Origin: Pedobacter sp. Leaf170
GTDB taxonomy: Bacteria > Bacteroidota > Bacteroidia > Sphingobacteriales > Sphingobacteriaceae
Assembly (NCBI RefSeq): GCF_920984665.1
Contig: NZ_CAKLBP010000004.1
Location: forward strand, 310,001-374,000
Length of the DNA stretch: 64,000 nt
Direction of reading: 5' to 3'
The translations under genes and the position numbers were made by a program. Each line of letters starts with the position of its first letter. The stretch's first letter is position 1. Below the pieces are notes generated by a model. The model made no database searches and had not been told where the DNA came from. It worked only from the letters and a program-made list of their open reading frames with translations. Positions 7,545 to 14,291 of the stretch are shown one piece after another.

Positions 7545-9209
7545 ATGGCTGATGTAATTAAAATGCCCAAAATGAGCGACACCATGACCGAAGGGGTTTT
7601 GGCTAAGTGGCACAAAAAAGTAGGCGATAAAGTGAAAAGCGGCGATGTTTTGGCAGAAGTAGAAACTGACAAAGCAACAATGGATATGGAATCTTATTGG
7701 GATGGTGTTCTTTTATACATTGGTGTAGAAGAAGGTACTGCTGTTCCGGTTGATGCTGTTATGGCCGTTATTGGTAAAGAAGGCGAAGATTACAAAGCGG
7801 CATTAGAGGCTGAATCAGGAAGTCAGGAATCGGCAAGCCCGAAATCTGAAGATGCAGCGCCCAAAGCTGAAGATAAAAAAGAAGAAGCGGCTCCTGCCCA
7901 AGGCGGTGGTTTAAGCGAAGAAGAATTAGCAGCTAAAGGTGTTACGGTTATCCGCATGCCTTTATTAAGCGATACAATGACTGAAGGCGTAATTGCTGAA
8001 TGGCATAAAAAAGTTGGCGATAAAGTGAAGGATGATGATGTTTTAGCTGATGTAGAAACCGATAAGGCTACTATGGAAGTTATGGGCTATGCAACCGGTA
8101 CTTTATTACACATTGGGGTAGAAAAAGGTTCGGCTGCTAAAGTAAATGGAATTATTGCTATTGTTGGCCCGGAAGGAACTGATGTTAGCGGAATTTTAGC
8201 TGGCGGTTCTGCGCCAGGAGCAAAAGCTGAAAGCAAAGAAGAAGCTCCGAAAGAAGAAAAACAAACTGCTACTGCCGATGCAAATACATCTGCTCCTGTT
8301 CCAGAAAGTTCTTCTGATAGCCGTGTAAAAGCATCTCCTTTAGCTAAGAAAATTGCTAAAGATAAAGGAATCGATTTATCGCAAGTTGCAGGTAGTGCAG
8401 AAGGTGGACGTATCATTAAAAAAGATATCGAAAACTTTAAGCCAGCTGCTACGCAACAATCTGAAAGTCCGAAGTCAGAAAGTCCGAAGCCTGCTGCCGC
8501 TCCGGTAATTCCAACTTATGTTGGCGAAGTTAAATATACCGAACAACCTGTTTCGCAAATGCGTAAAGTAATTGCAAAACGTTTGGCAGAAAGTTTATTT
8601 ACTGCTCCACATTTCTATTTAACGGTAAGTATTGATATGGATAACGCAATGGCCGCTCGTACAGCTATCAATGCAGTTGCTCCTGTTAAAGTATCTTTTA
8701 ACGATTTGGTTATTAAAGCAGTTGCTGTTGCGTTGAAAAAACATCCGGCAGTTAATTCATCGTGGGGTGGCGATAAAATCCGTTTCAACGAGCATACTAA
8801 CATTGGTGTTGCTATGGCAGTTGAAGATGGCTTATTGGTACCTGTTGTGCGTTTTGCTGATGGTAAATCATTATCTCACATTTCTGCAGAGGTTAAAGAT
8901 TTCGGTGGCAAAGCAAAAGCTAAGAAATTACAACCTGCAGATTGGGAAGGTTCAACCTTTACCGTTTCTAACTTAGGTATGTTTGGCATTGATGAGTTTA
9001 CCTCAATTATCAACTCTCCTGATGGTGCAATTTTATCTGTAGGTGCTATACAAGCGGTTCCTGTGGTTAAAAATGGGGCAGTGGTTCCTGGAAACGTAAT
9101 GAAATTGACTTTAGGTTGCGATCACCGTGTGGTTGATGGCGCAACCGGAGCACAGTTCTTACAAACTTTAAAAGGATTATTAGAAGAGCCAATTAGATTG
9201 TTAGCGTAA
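7545..9209 (+). CDS. aceF: Pyruvate dehydrogenase E2, dihydrolipoamide acetyltransferase (two lipoyl domains)
   Basis: The 554-residue protein is modular. It has two N-terminal lipoyl domains (about 2-76 and 136-210) with lipoylated lysines in ETDKATM at Lys43 and Lys174. An Ala/Glu/Lys-rich linker follows, then the peripheral subunit-binding domain (about 262-300, ASPLAKKIAKDKGIDL). The C-terminal acyltransferase core (about 325-554) carries DHRVVDGA, with catalytic His527 and Asp531. A short tandem duplication in the linker encodes SESPKSESPK near 8459-8490. The gene is directly downstream of pdhA, so both halves of the reaction are co-expressed. The conserved fold and the pairing with E1-alpha argue for pyruvate rather than 2-oxoglutarate as the substrate. 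Confidence 0.95.
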   Translation: MADVIKMPKMSDTMTEGVLAKWHKKVGDKVKSGDVLAEVETDKATMDMESYWDGVLLYIGVEEGTAVPVDAVMAVIGKEGEDYKAALEAESGSQESASPKSEDAAPKAEDKKEEAAPAQGGGLSEEELAAKGVTVIRMPLLSDTMTEGVIAEWHKKVGDKVKDDDVLADVETDKATMEVMGYATGTLLHIGVEKGSAAKVNGIIAIVGPEGTDVSGILAGGSAPGAKAESKEEAPKEEKQTATADANTSAPVPESSSDSRVKASPLAKKIAKDKGIDLSQVAGSAEGGRIIKKDIENFKPAATQQSESPKSESPKPAAAPVIPTYVGEVKYTEQPVSQMRKVIAKRLAESLFTAPHFYLTVSIDMDNAMAARTAINAVAPVKVSFNDLVIKAVAVALKKHPAVNSSWGGDKIRFNEHTNIGVAMAVEDGLLVPVVRFADGKSLSHISAEVKDFGGKAKAKKLQPADWEGSTFTVSNLGMFGIDEFTSIINSPDGAILSVGAIQAVPVVKNGAVVPGNVMKLTLGCDHRVVDGATGAQFLQTLKGLLEEPIRLLA

Positions 9210-9224
9210 CATTAAAAAGCAATT

Positions 9225-9250
9225 GTCATCCTGAGCTAGTCGAAGGATCT
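9225..9250 (+). repeat. Dispersed hairpin repeat unit, ATCCT/AGGAT variant
   Basis: A 26-base unit directly after the E2 gene begins GTC, then ATCCT, a loop GAGCTAGTCGA, AGGAT and CT. It has the same layout as units at 5078, 12021 and 57133, with a different but complementary stem. Confidence 0.6.
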
Positions 9251-9265
9251 CGTAATATTTTTAAG

Positions 9266-9293
9266 GCTTCCTGATTTATCGGGAAGCTTTTTT
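9266..9293 (+). terminator. Rho-independent terminator of the pdhA-aceF operon
   Basis: GCTTCCTGA (9266-9274) pairs with TCGGGAAGC (9279-9287), including one G-T pair, across the loop TTTA, and is followed by six T. It lies about 55 bp after the E2 stop codon. Confidence 0.85.
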
Positions 9294-9304
9294 GGTTTTT
9301 AATA

Positions 9305-9861
9305 TTTGTCCCGCAGATTTTTATGATTTACACAGATTTTAATGATTTGAAATATAACCAGAAATTTATAAGCCATTTGCCTCTCTATAAATCGAATCGA
9401 TAATGTTTGCAGTATTAAAATTGACTAAAATCCCTTGCTTCACTCCTGAAAGTTTAAGATAAGTTAATAATTGATTATGATGAACAGGTGCGATAATTTC
9501 AACGGATTTTATTTCAATGATAACCAAATCATTTATTAATAGGTCTAATCTATACCCTGCATTTAATTCGATACCACCAAAAATTATAGGCAAGACAACT
9601 TGCCTTTTTACGTCTAAGCCATTTTCAGTCAACACGTGAACTAATACTGCTTCATAAGCAGATTCTAACAATCCTGGGCTTAGGGCATTGTAAGTTGTGA
9701 AGATTGCTCCTCTGATTAGATAGATATATCATTTTCATCCATAATTGTCTTTATTTAAAGTATGGATGATTACTTTAAATCTAATAAATATCTAACCATA
9801 AAGAATAGATGTAAGAAAAAATAATACCTCTGCGAAAATCTTCTTTAATCTGCGGGACAAA
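9305..9861 (-). mobile_element. Candidate non-autonomous element: GxxExxY gene between 15-bp inverted repeats
   Basis: TTTGTCCCGCAGATT at 9305-9319 and its exact reverse complement AATCTGCGGGACAAA at 9847-9861 enclose a single GxxExxY pseudogene. Inside the left end a second repeat-like string, ACACAGATTTTAATGATTT, follows; the right end read inward continues with a similar GATTT/CGCAGA pattern. There is no transposase and no obvious target-site duplication. The arrangement is seen directly; calling it a mobile or repeat-borne cassette is an inference. Confidence 0.4.
9366..9742 (-). pseudogene. GxxExxY protein, frameshifted (PD-(D/E)XK nuclease-like)
   Basis: The long open part (9366 to about 9719) encodes the GxxExxY motif as GLLESAY, then GYRLDLLIND and IIEIKSVE, which look like the Asp and Glu-x-Lys residues of a PD-(D/E)XK nuclease core, and it ends ...IYREANGL. 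The conserved N-terminus is out of frame: the ATG at 9740-9742 starts MDENDIS and then hits a stop, while LIRGAIFTTYNALSP continues in the next frame. One base missing near 9721-9723, where a Tyr codon is expected, would restore a normal protein of about 125 residues. A sequencing error or a genuine recent mutation are both possible. The function of the family is not established. Confidence 0.8.
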
Positions 9862-9914
9862 CAATCTTAAACCCTTTCCCTATTCCATTGTTAATTAATG
9901 AAAACACCCTAATC

Positions 9915-10466
9915 ATGGATAAAGAAAAATTAATTCAGGAAGCCTATTTAGTTTCGCATAAAATTGAAGAAAACGGAAATTTCCCTAATAACCCCCTATA
10001 TCCACTTATGATTTATAAGGGTGCATTTTTGATACATCCTGATGATAAAATAGATGTAATTAAAACAGTTTTTGCTAAAAACGGCTATACAAATGCCTGG
10101 GTTGATGGTATTTTTGACTATCATCATTACCACAGCAATACGCATGAAGTTATGGGTGTTTTCTGCGGCAAAGCCGATGTACAATTTGGTGGCGAACATG
10201 GTGTTTGTATAGAACTTGATAAAGGCGATGTAGTATTAATTCCTGCCGGTGTTGCACATAAAAAGTTAAACTCAAGTGATGACTTTCAGGCAGTTGGCGC
10301 TTACCCGAAAGGCGCAGAATATAACATGAATTATGGTGAAGCAAGTGAAAGACCACAAGCAGATGAAGATATTGCAAAAGTAGAGAAACCCGACAACGAC
10401 CCGGTTTATGGTAGCAAAGGACACTTATTTGAGTGCTGGTATAATCAGAATTGCCAAAATGTGTAA
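9915..10466 (+). CDS. Cupin-domain protein (YjlB-like)
   Basis: The protein is 183 residues long. I prefer the ATG at 9915 to the in-frame TTG at 9888, because the family begins close to MDKEKLIQEAY. The cupin barrel shows HHYHSNTHEVMGVFCG with likely metal-binding His residues and Glu in HYHSNTHE, and GDVVLIPAGVAHKK as the second cupin motif. The C-terminus, DNDPVYGSKGHLFECW, is typical of the YjlB group, which is widespread but has no firmly assigned reaction. No signal peptide is present, so it is probably cytoplasmic. It stands alone between the GxxExxY pseudogene and a serine hydrolase gene. Confidence 0.85.
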   Translation: MDKEKLIQEAYLVSHKIEENGNFPNNPLYPLMIYKGAFLIHPDDKIDVIKTVFAKNGYTNAWVDGIFDYHHYHSNTHEVMGVFCGKADVQFGGEHGVCIELDKGDVVLIPAGVAHKKLNSSDDFQAVGAYPKGAEYNMNYGEASERPQADEDIAKVEKPDNDPVYGSKGHLFECWYNQNCQNV

Positions 10467-10534
10467 AACTCTTTGCCTTTAACCGTACAAAATTCTTTAA
10501 TTTTCGGGTTTTAAATACTACACTACCTGAATAA

Positions 10535-11764
10535 ATGAATTTTAAGCATATAATTTCTGCATTAGCAATTTCGATTACCATATTAACCGCCTGCAACAGC
10601 AAAAAAACAGAAGAAAAAAAGGCTGCTGAAAAGAAAGTCAGAATTAAAGAAGATGACAAAGCCGACAGCTTATTATTAACTTACGACCCGCAAAAAGGCG
10701 ATAAATGGATTGCAGATTTTGTAACCAATTTGCACAAAAAATATGGTTTTAACGGAAATATGCTTGTGGCCAAAGATGGTAAAATTCTTTATGAAAAAGC
10801 AATTGGATGGGCAGATTATCTTCATCGCGATAGCTTAAAAATCAATTCAGAATTTGAATTGGCATCCATTACCAAAACTTTTACCGGCGTTGCCATTATG
10901 CAATTGGTAGAAGCCGGAAAGCTTTCACTTAATGATGATGTTAAAAAATTCTTTCCAAATTTCCCTTACGATGGCATTACAATAAAGCTACTTTTAAGCC
11001 ACCGCAGCGGCATGATGAATTATGTTTATTTCATCGACGACATTTGGAGAAAAGAAAAACGTCCGATGAAAAAAGGAATAACCAATCAGGATGTGATGAA
11101 TGTTATTGCCGAGCGTAAACCAACTCCATACACAAAACCCAATAATCGTTTCCATTACAACAACTCTAATTTTATGGTTTTGGGGGCTATTATCGAAAAA
11201 GTTACTGGCCAACGCTATTCGCAATACATGATGGAGCACGTTTTCAAACCTGCCGGATTAAAACACACCCACGTGTACAGCACTTCTGAATATGAAAAAA
11301 TTCCGGTAGATGTGGTTGGTCACGATAGAACCTGGCGTTATTCGGTAGCGCAAAATTTCTTAGATGGGCCGGTTGGCGATAAAGGTATTTACAGCACCGT
11401 GCATGATTTGGTTCTGTTTGATAAATACCTGAAAAACGAAAGATTGCTGAGCAAAAAAAGCCTCGATTCAGCTTACGTTGGCCGAAATAAACCAGTTAAT
11501 GGCCACTTTAATTATGGTTATGGCTGGCGCATGTTCGATGGCGAAAAGATGGATAAAGTGGTTTATCATACAGGTTGGTGGCATGGTTTTCGCCACATTT
11601 ATGTTAGAGATTTGGATAAAAACATCGTAATTGTCTTTTTAGGCAATTTAACAAACGGCAGTTTAATGCACCTCGACGATTTGTATAAGCACTTTAACAT
11701 GCCTGTTATTCGCAAAGGCGCTTATCATGGCAATGGCAGCTTACCAGGCAGCGACGAGGATTAA
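10535..11764 (+). CDS. Serine hydrolase, class C beta-lactamase fold, lipoprotein
   Basis: The 409-residue protein starts with a lipoprotein signal (ITILTAC, Cys about 20). The penicillin-binding-protein-like hydrolase domain has the nucleophile motif SITK (Ser111, Lys114) and the Tyr-x-Asn motif YNN (Tyr208, Asn210), and HTGWWHGF near residue 348 takes the place of the KTG strand, as in many AmpC-like esterases and peptidases. Between the lipid anchor and the domain is a Lys/Glu-rich linker. Family members may be D-amino-acid peptidases, esterases or beta-lactamases; the sequence does not decide which. It probably faces the periplasm or the cell surface. Confidence 0.88.
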   Translation: MNFKHIISALAISITILTACNSKKTEEKKAAEKKVRIKEDDKADSLLLTYDPQKGDKWIADFVTNLHKKYGFNGNMLVAKDGKILYEKAIGWADYLHRDSLKINSEFELASITKTFTGVAIMQLVEAGKLSLNDDVKKFFPNFPYDGITIKLLLSHRSGMMNYVYFIDDIWRKEKRPMKKGITNQDVMNVIAERKPTPYTKPNNRFHYNNSNFMVLGAIIEKVTGQRYSQYMMEHVFKPAGLKHTHVYSTSEYEKIPVDVVGHDRTWRYSVAQNFLDGPVGDKGIYSTVHDLVLFDKYLKNERLLSKKSLDSAYVGRNKPVNGHFNYGYGWRMFDGEKMDKVVYHTGWWHGFRHIYVRDLDKNIVIVFLGNLTNGSLMHLDDLYKHFNMPVIRKGAYHGNGSLPGSDED

Positions 11765-12278
11765 TAAATCAATCGAAATATTTATTTGAAAATGATCGGT
11801 TGCCGTATTTGGCGGCCGATAGCCCCGCAATTGCCAATAGGCCCGATGAAGCCTGTGCAAGAACGAAGCAAATACTTTTATAAAATCGGGCGCTATTTGG
11901 CGCTATCGGGTTTATAAACAAAGGTTGGCGGATTGCAAACCCACCGAAATGCAATTAATTTACTTTAATAGCCCCGACAAACGCGGAAATACTTTTGGTA
12001 TGCAGAACCTTCGATACATTGTCATGCTGAGGCACGAAGCATCTGCAACAAATGAAACAGATGCTTCGTGCCTCAGCATGGCAGAAGTTACCAAAAGATT
12101 GCAGCATTGGCGGGACAGGATTTGCCATGAAAAACGGAACCTTGCGCTTCAAAAAAACCAGATAAATTCAAAAAAGTTCATGCAACCTACTTGCAAATAA
12201 TAAAGTAAAATAACATCGAATAATTAAATTCTTAAAACAATTTGCCGATTTTTGTTTTTTAATTAAAACGATAAAATT
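11765..12278. other. Non-coding segment with repeat-like character and a strong hairpin
   Basis: About 510 bp contain no credible gene. Short ORFs on either strand cross a perfect hairpin at 12023-12080 and have no family character. The GC content is locally higher than that of the neighbours, with several CCCGATAGC-like strings (11815-11830 and 11885-11912), which suggests an accumulated intergenic repeat or the remains of one. The 3' portion (12190-12278) is AT-rich and probably carries the promoter of the YbaB gene. Confidence 0.45.
12021..12082 (+). repeat. Inverted pair of dispersed repeat units, 23-bp perfect hairpin (ATGCT/AGCAT variant)
   Basis: The arm at 12023-12045 (CATGCTGAGGCACGAAGCAT plus CTG) is the exact reverse complement of 12058-12080, with a 12-base loop. 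Each arm is itself a unit of the GTC-stem-GAGGCACGA-stem-CT family found at 57131 and, with different stems, at 5078 and 9225. Confidence 0.8.
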
Positions 12279-12584
12279 ATGTTCGATAAATTATTTGCAG
12301 CACAACAAAAGGCCGAAGAAGTAAAAAAACGCTTAGATACTATTTCGGTATATGGCGAAGTAGAAAACGGTGCAATTAAGATTACTGCAACAGCAAATAA
12401 AGCCATTACAGGCATTGCAATTGATGAAGAGTTTTTTAAAAATGCAGATAGAGAAGAATTGGAAGAGCTTCTGCAAACTGCAATTAATAAAGCTTTAGCC
12501 AATGCCGAAGAGGTAAGCAATACTGAAATGCAGGCATCGGCAAAAGACATGCTTGGTGGTTTGGGTGGCATGTTTGGTCAGTAA
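12279..12584 (+). CDS. YbaB/EbfC family nucleoid-associated protein
   Basis: The 101-residue protein has the YbaB length and layout: an N-terminal helix with FAAQQKAEEVKKRLDTI, a central beta-sheet (VYGEVENGAIKITATANKAI) and a C-terminal helix followed by the glycine-rich tail LGGLGGMFGQ. YbaB dimers bind DNA with little sequence preference and influence nucleoid structure and gene expression. In many bacteria the gene sits between dnaX and recR; here neither is present. The gene is followed 33 bp later by a metallo-hydrolase gene on the same strand, possibly in one transcript. Confidence 0.9.
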   Translation: MFDKLFAAQQKAEEVKKRLDTISVYGEVENGAIKITATANKAITGIAIDEEFFKNADREELEELLQTAINKALANAEEVSNTEMQASAKDMLGGLGGMFGQ

Positions 12585-12617
12585 AAATATAAACAATTCT
12601 AAATATTAATCTGAACT

Positions 12618-13295
12618 ATGAACTTTACATACTATGGTCAATCTTGCTTTTTACTAGAAGCAGATGGCAAAAAATTTTTATTCGACCCATTTATAAAACA
12701 TAATCCTCTAGCTAAGGATGTAGACACCTCAAAAATCGAGGCCGATTATATTTTGGTTAGTCATGGCCACGGCGACCACGTTGCTGATTTGGTTGAACTA
12801 GCAAAACAAACAGGTGCACCCGTTATTGCAATGGTAGAAGTTGCAGACTGGATTAAAAAGCAAGGCGTGGAAAACGTTATTGATATTAATTTCGGCACAC
12901 AGCAATTACCATTCGGCAAATTACGCACTGTTTGGGCTGTTCACAGCAGTTCAAATCCTGATGGTAGTTATGGCGGAAATCCGGCGGGATTTGTATTAAC
13001 TTTAGAAGGAAAGCAAATTTACTTTGCTGGCGATACGTCATTAACGGTAGAAATGAAACTATTAGCCGAATTACACAATTTAGACTATGCCATTCTGCCT
13101 ATCGGTGGTCATTACACCATGGGAGTGGATGATGCCGTAATTGCATCAAAATACATTGATTGCGATAAAATTATTGGTGTACATTACAATACTTTCCCAC
13201 CAATTAGCATTGATACAGAAGATGCTGTTGCCAAATTTGAAAGGGAAAACAAAAGTCTTTTACTTCCGAAAATAAGCGAAACCATAACTTTATAA
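12618..13295 (+). CDS. UPF0173-type metallo-beta-lactamase-fold hydrolase
   Basis: The 225-residue protein shows the metal-binding signature HGHGDH (His49, His51, Asp53, His54), then AVHSSSNPDGSYGGNPAGF, YFAGDTS and IGGHYTMG, and a C-terminal HYNTFPPI. This pattern and length match the UPF0173 family of predicted metal-dependent hydrolases in the metallo-beta-lactamase superfamily. The natural substrate is not known. There is no signal peptide. It probably shares a transcript with the YbaB gene and is followed by a hairpin that also serves the convergent gene at 13351. Confidence 0.9.
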   Translation: MNFTYYGQSCFLLEADGKKFLFDPFIKHNPLAKDVDTSKIEADYILVSHGHGDHVADLVELAKQTGAPVIAMVEVADWIKKQGVENVIDINFGTQQLPFGKLRTVWAVHSSSNPDGSYGGNPAGFVLTLEGKQIYFAGDTSLTVEMKLLAELHNLDYAILPIGGHYTMGVDDAVIASKYIDCDKIIGVHYNTFPPISIDTEDAVAKFERENKSLLLPKISETITL

Positions 13296-13300
13296 AAAAA

Positions 13301-13332
13301 AGAAGGCTCCAATTTTTCAATCGGAGCCTTCT
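13301..13332 (-). terminator. Terminator between convergent genes
   Basis: Perfect 10-bp stem AGAAGGCTCC / GGAGCCTTCT with a 12-base loop. The A run at 13294-13300 gives a T run on the minus strand, so it best terminates the leftward gene at 13351. On the plus strand it lies six bases after the UPF0173 stop and could act in both directions. Confidence 0.8.
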
Positions 13333-13350
13333 CAAAATTAAAAACCAAAC

Positions 13351-13686
13351 CTAGTTCTTTTTTGCAGCAGGTTTATTTGCTTTGTAACGCATATCTGCTG
13401 TACCATCTTTTTTGGTAGGACCAACAACTTTGGTTACCGCCTTACCTTTATTTTCTTTATAACGCATATCTGGCGTTCCATCAGCTTTTAATTTAGTAGC
13501 CGTTGTAGTTGTTTTAACTTCTACCTTTTTAGCTTCTTGTTTTGCACCAACTTTTACAGGTGTAACTGTAGTTTTTACTTCTTTTTTAACAATTGCTTTT
13601 GCAGGCGCCTTAGTAGCTGGTGTTTGAGCAAATGCTGTTGTTAAACCAAATGCTGCGATTGCGATTAAACTTAATAACTTTTTCAT
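13351..13686 (-). CDS. Secreted Lys/Thr-rich protein with DGTxDMRYK repeats
   Basis: The 111-residue protein has a Sec signal peptide (cleavage after about residue 20, TTAFAQ). The mature chain is low-complexity and very basic, rich in Lys, Thr, Ala and Val. It contains two similar repeats: LKADGTPDMRYKENK near residue 69 and TKKDGTADMRYKANK near residue 91. No enzyme motif was seen. The composition suggests a periplasmic or surface protein that binds an anionic polymer, but that is an inference. It stands alone with a strong terminator, and about 220 bp of AT-rich leader lie upstream. Confidence 0.7.
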   Translation of the reverse strand: MKKLLSLIAIAAFGLTTAFAQTPATKAPAKAIVKKEVKTTVTPVKVGAKQEAKKVEVKTTTTATKLKADGTPDMRYKENKGKAVTKVVGPTKKDGTADMRYKANKPAAKKN

Positions 13687-13907
13687 ATCCTTTAGATTTG
13701 TTTTTAATTAACACGAGCCTCTTTTTTAAATTCAAAGTTCGTATGTTTCTTTTTTTTAATTCGTTAATTGATTGGTATAAAATTGATGAATCGGGATGAA
13801 GTTTTAATGAAGATAGGGATAAATATTGTCTGCTTCTAAATTATTAATTTATTAAATCTGTATCCTGTTATTTTTTTAACCCGCTGTAATTTAAACAACA
13901 TACATAC

Positions 13908-14282
13908 TCAGTTTTCGCCGAAAGTAGTGCTTTGTAAAACATTACCGCTTGCATCATAAATTATCCACGTGCCGCTTTTATTCCCCTTTGAGTAATAGCC
14001 TTTTACTTTCGGCTTTGCATGCTCGTATTCAATATAACCACCATTTAAAACCGTTAATTTCTCATCGATAAAGGTTTCTCTTTTCAAGAGTTCCAGGTTT
14101 TGGTTCAGCGTTGTCCTAATCCAGGTAGAATCATTAAGCTTGTAAATTTTATAAACATTTGTAGTTTTTGCCTTTTTGATTTCCTTACCACCAATATTGA
14201 TATAACTATACAAAGTATCGCTTTTTTGCGCTAAAGATTTAATAGATATTAATGTTAAAACCAGGATGATTACAAATTTCAT
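13908..14282 (-). CDS. Secreted hypothetical protein with MORN-like C-terminus
   Basis: The 124-residue protein has a signal peptide (about 1-18, ISIKSLAQ). The mature part is beta-rich and ends with GYYSKGNKSGTWIIYDASGN, which resembles one MORN-variant (YwqK-like) repeat with its G-x-W-x-x-Y-D pattern. Such repeats occur in secreted Bacteroidota proteins of unknown role. The gene is 9 bp downstream of polA on the same strand, so it may be read through from polA, though no functional link is evident. Confidence 0.65.
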   Translation of the reverse strand: MKFVIILVLTLISIKSLAQKSDTLYSYINIGGKEIKKAKTTNVYKIYKLNDSTWIRTTLNQNLELLKRETFIDEKLTVLNGGYIEYEHAKPKVKGYYSKGNKSGTWIIYDASGNVLQSTTFGEN

Positions 14283-14291
14283 ATTAATAAA

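Noticed and set aside
8087..8416. 109-residue antisense ORF inside aceF
   Set aside because: It mirrors the Ala/Glu-rich linker and binding-domain codons of aceF in another frame.
10150..10659. 169-residue antisense ORF across the cupin and serine hydrolase genes
   Set aside because: It spans two well-supported genes and their junction on the opposite strand, with no recognisable domain.
11925..12200. 91-residue ORF in the ybaB upstream region
   Set aside because: It runs straight through the perfect 23-bp hairpin and has no family character; the segment is better explained as repeats.
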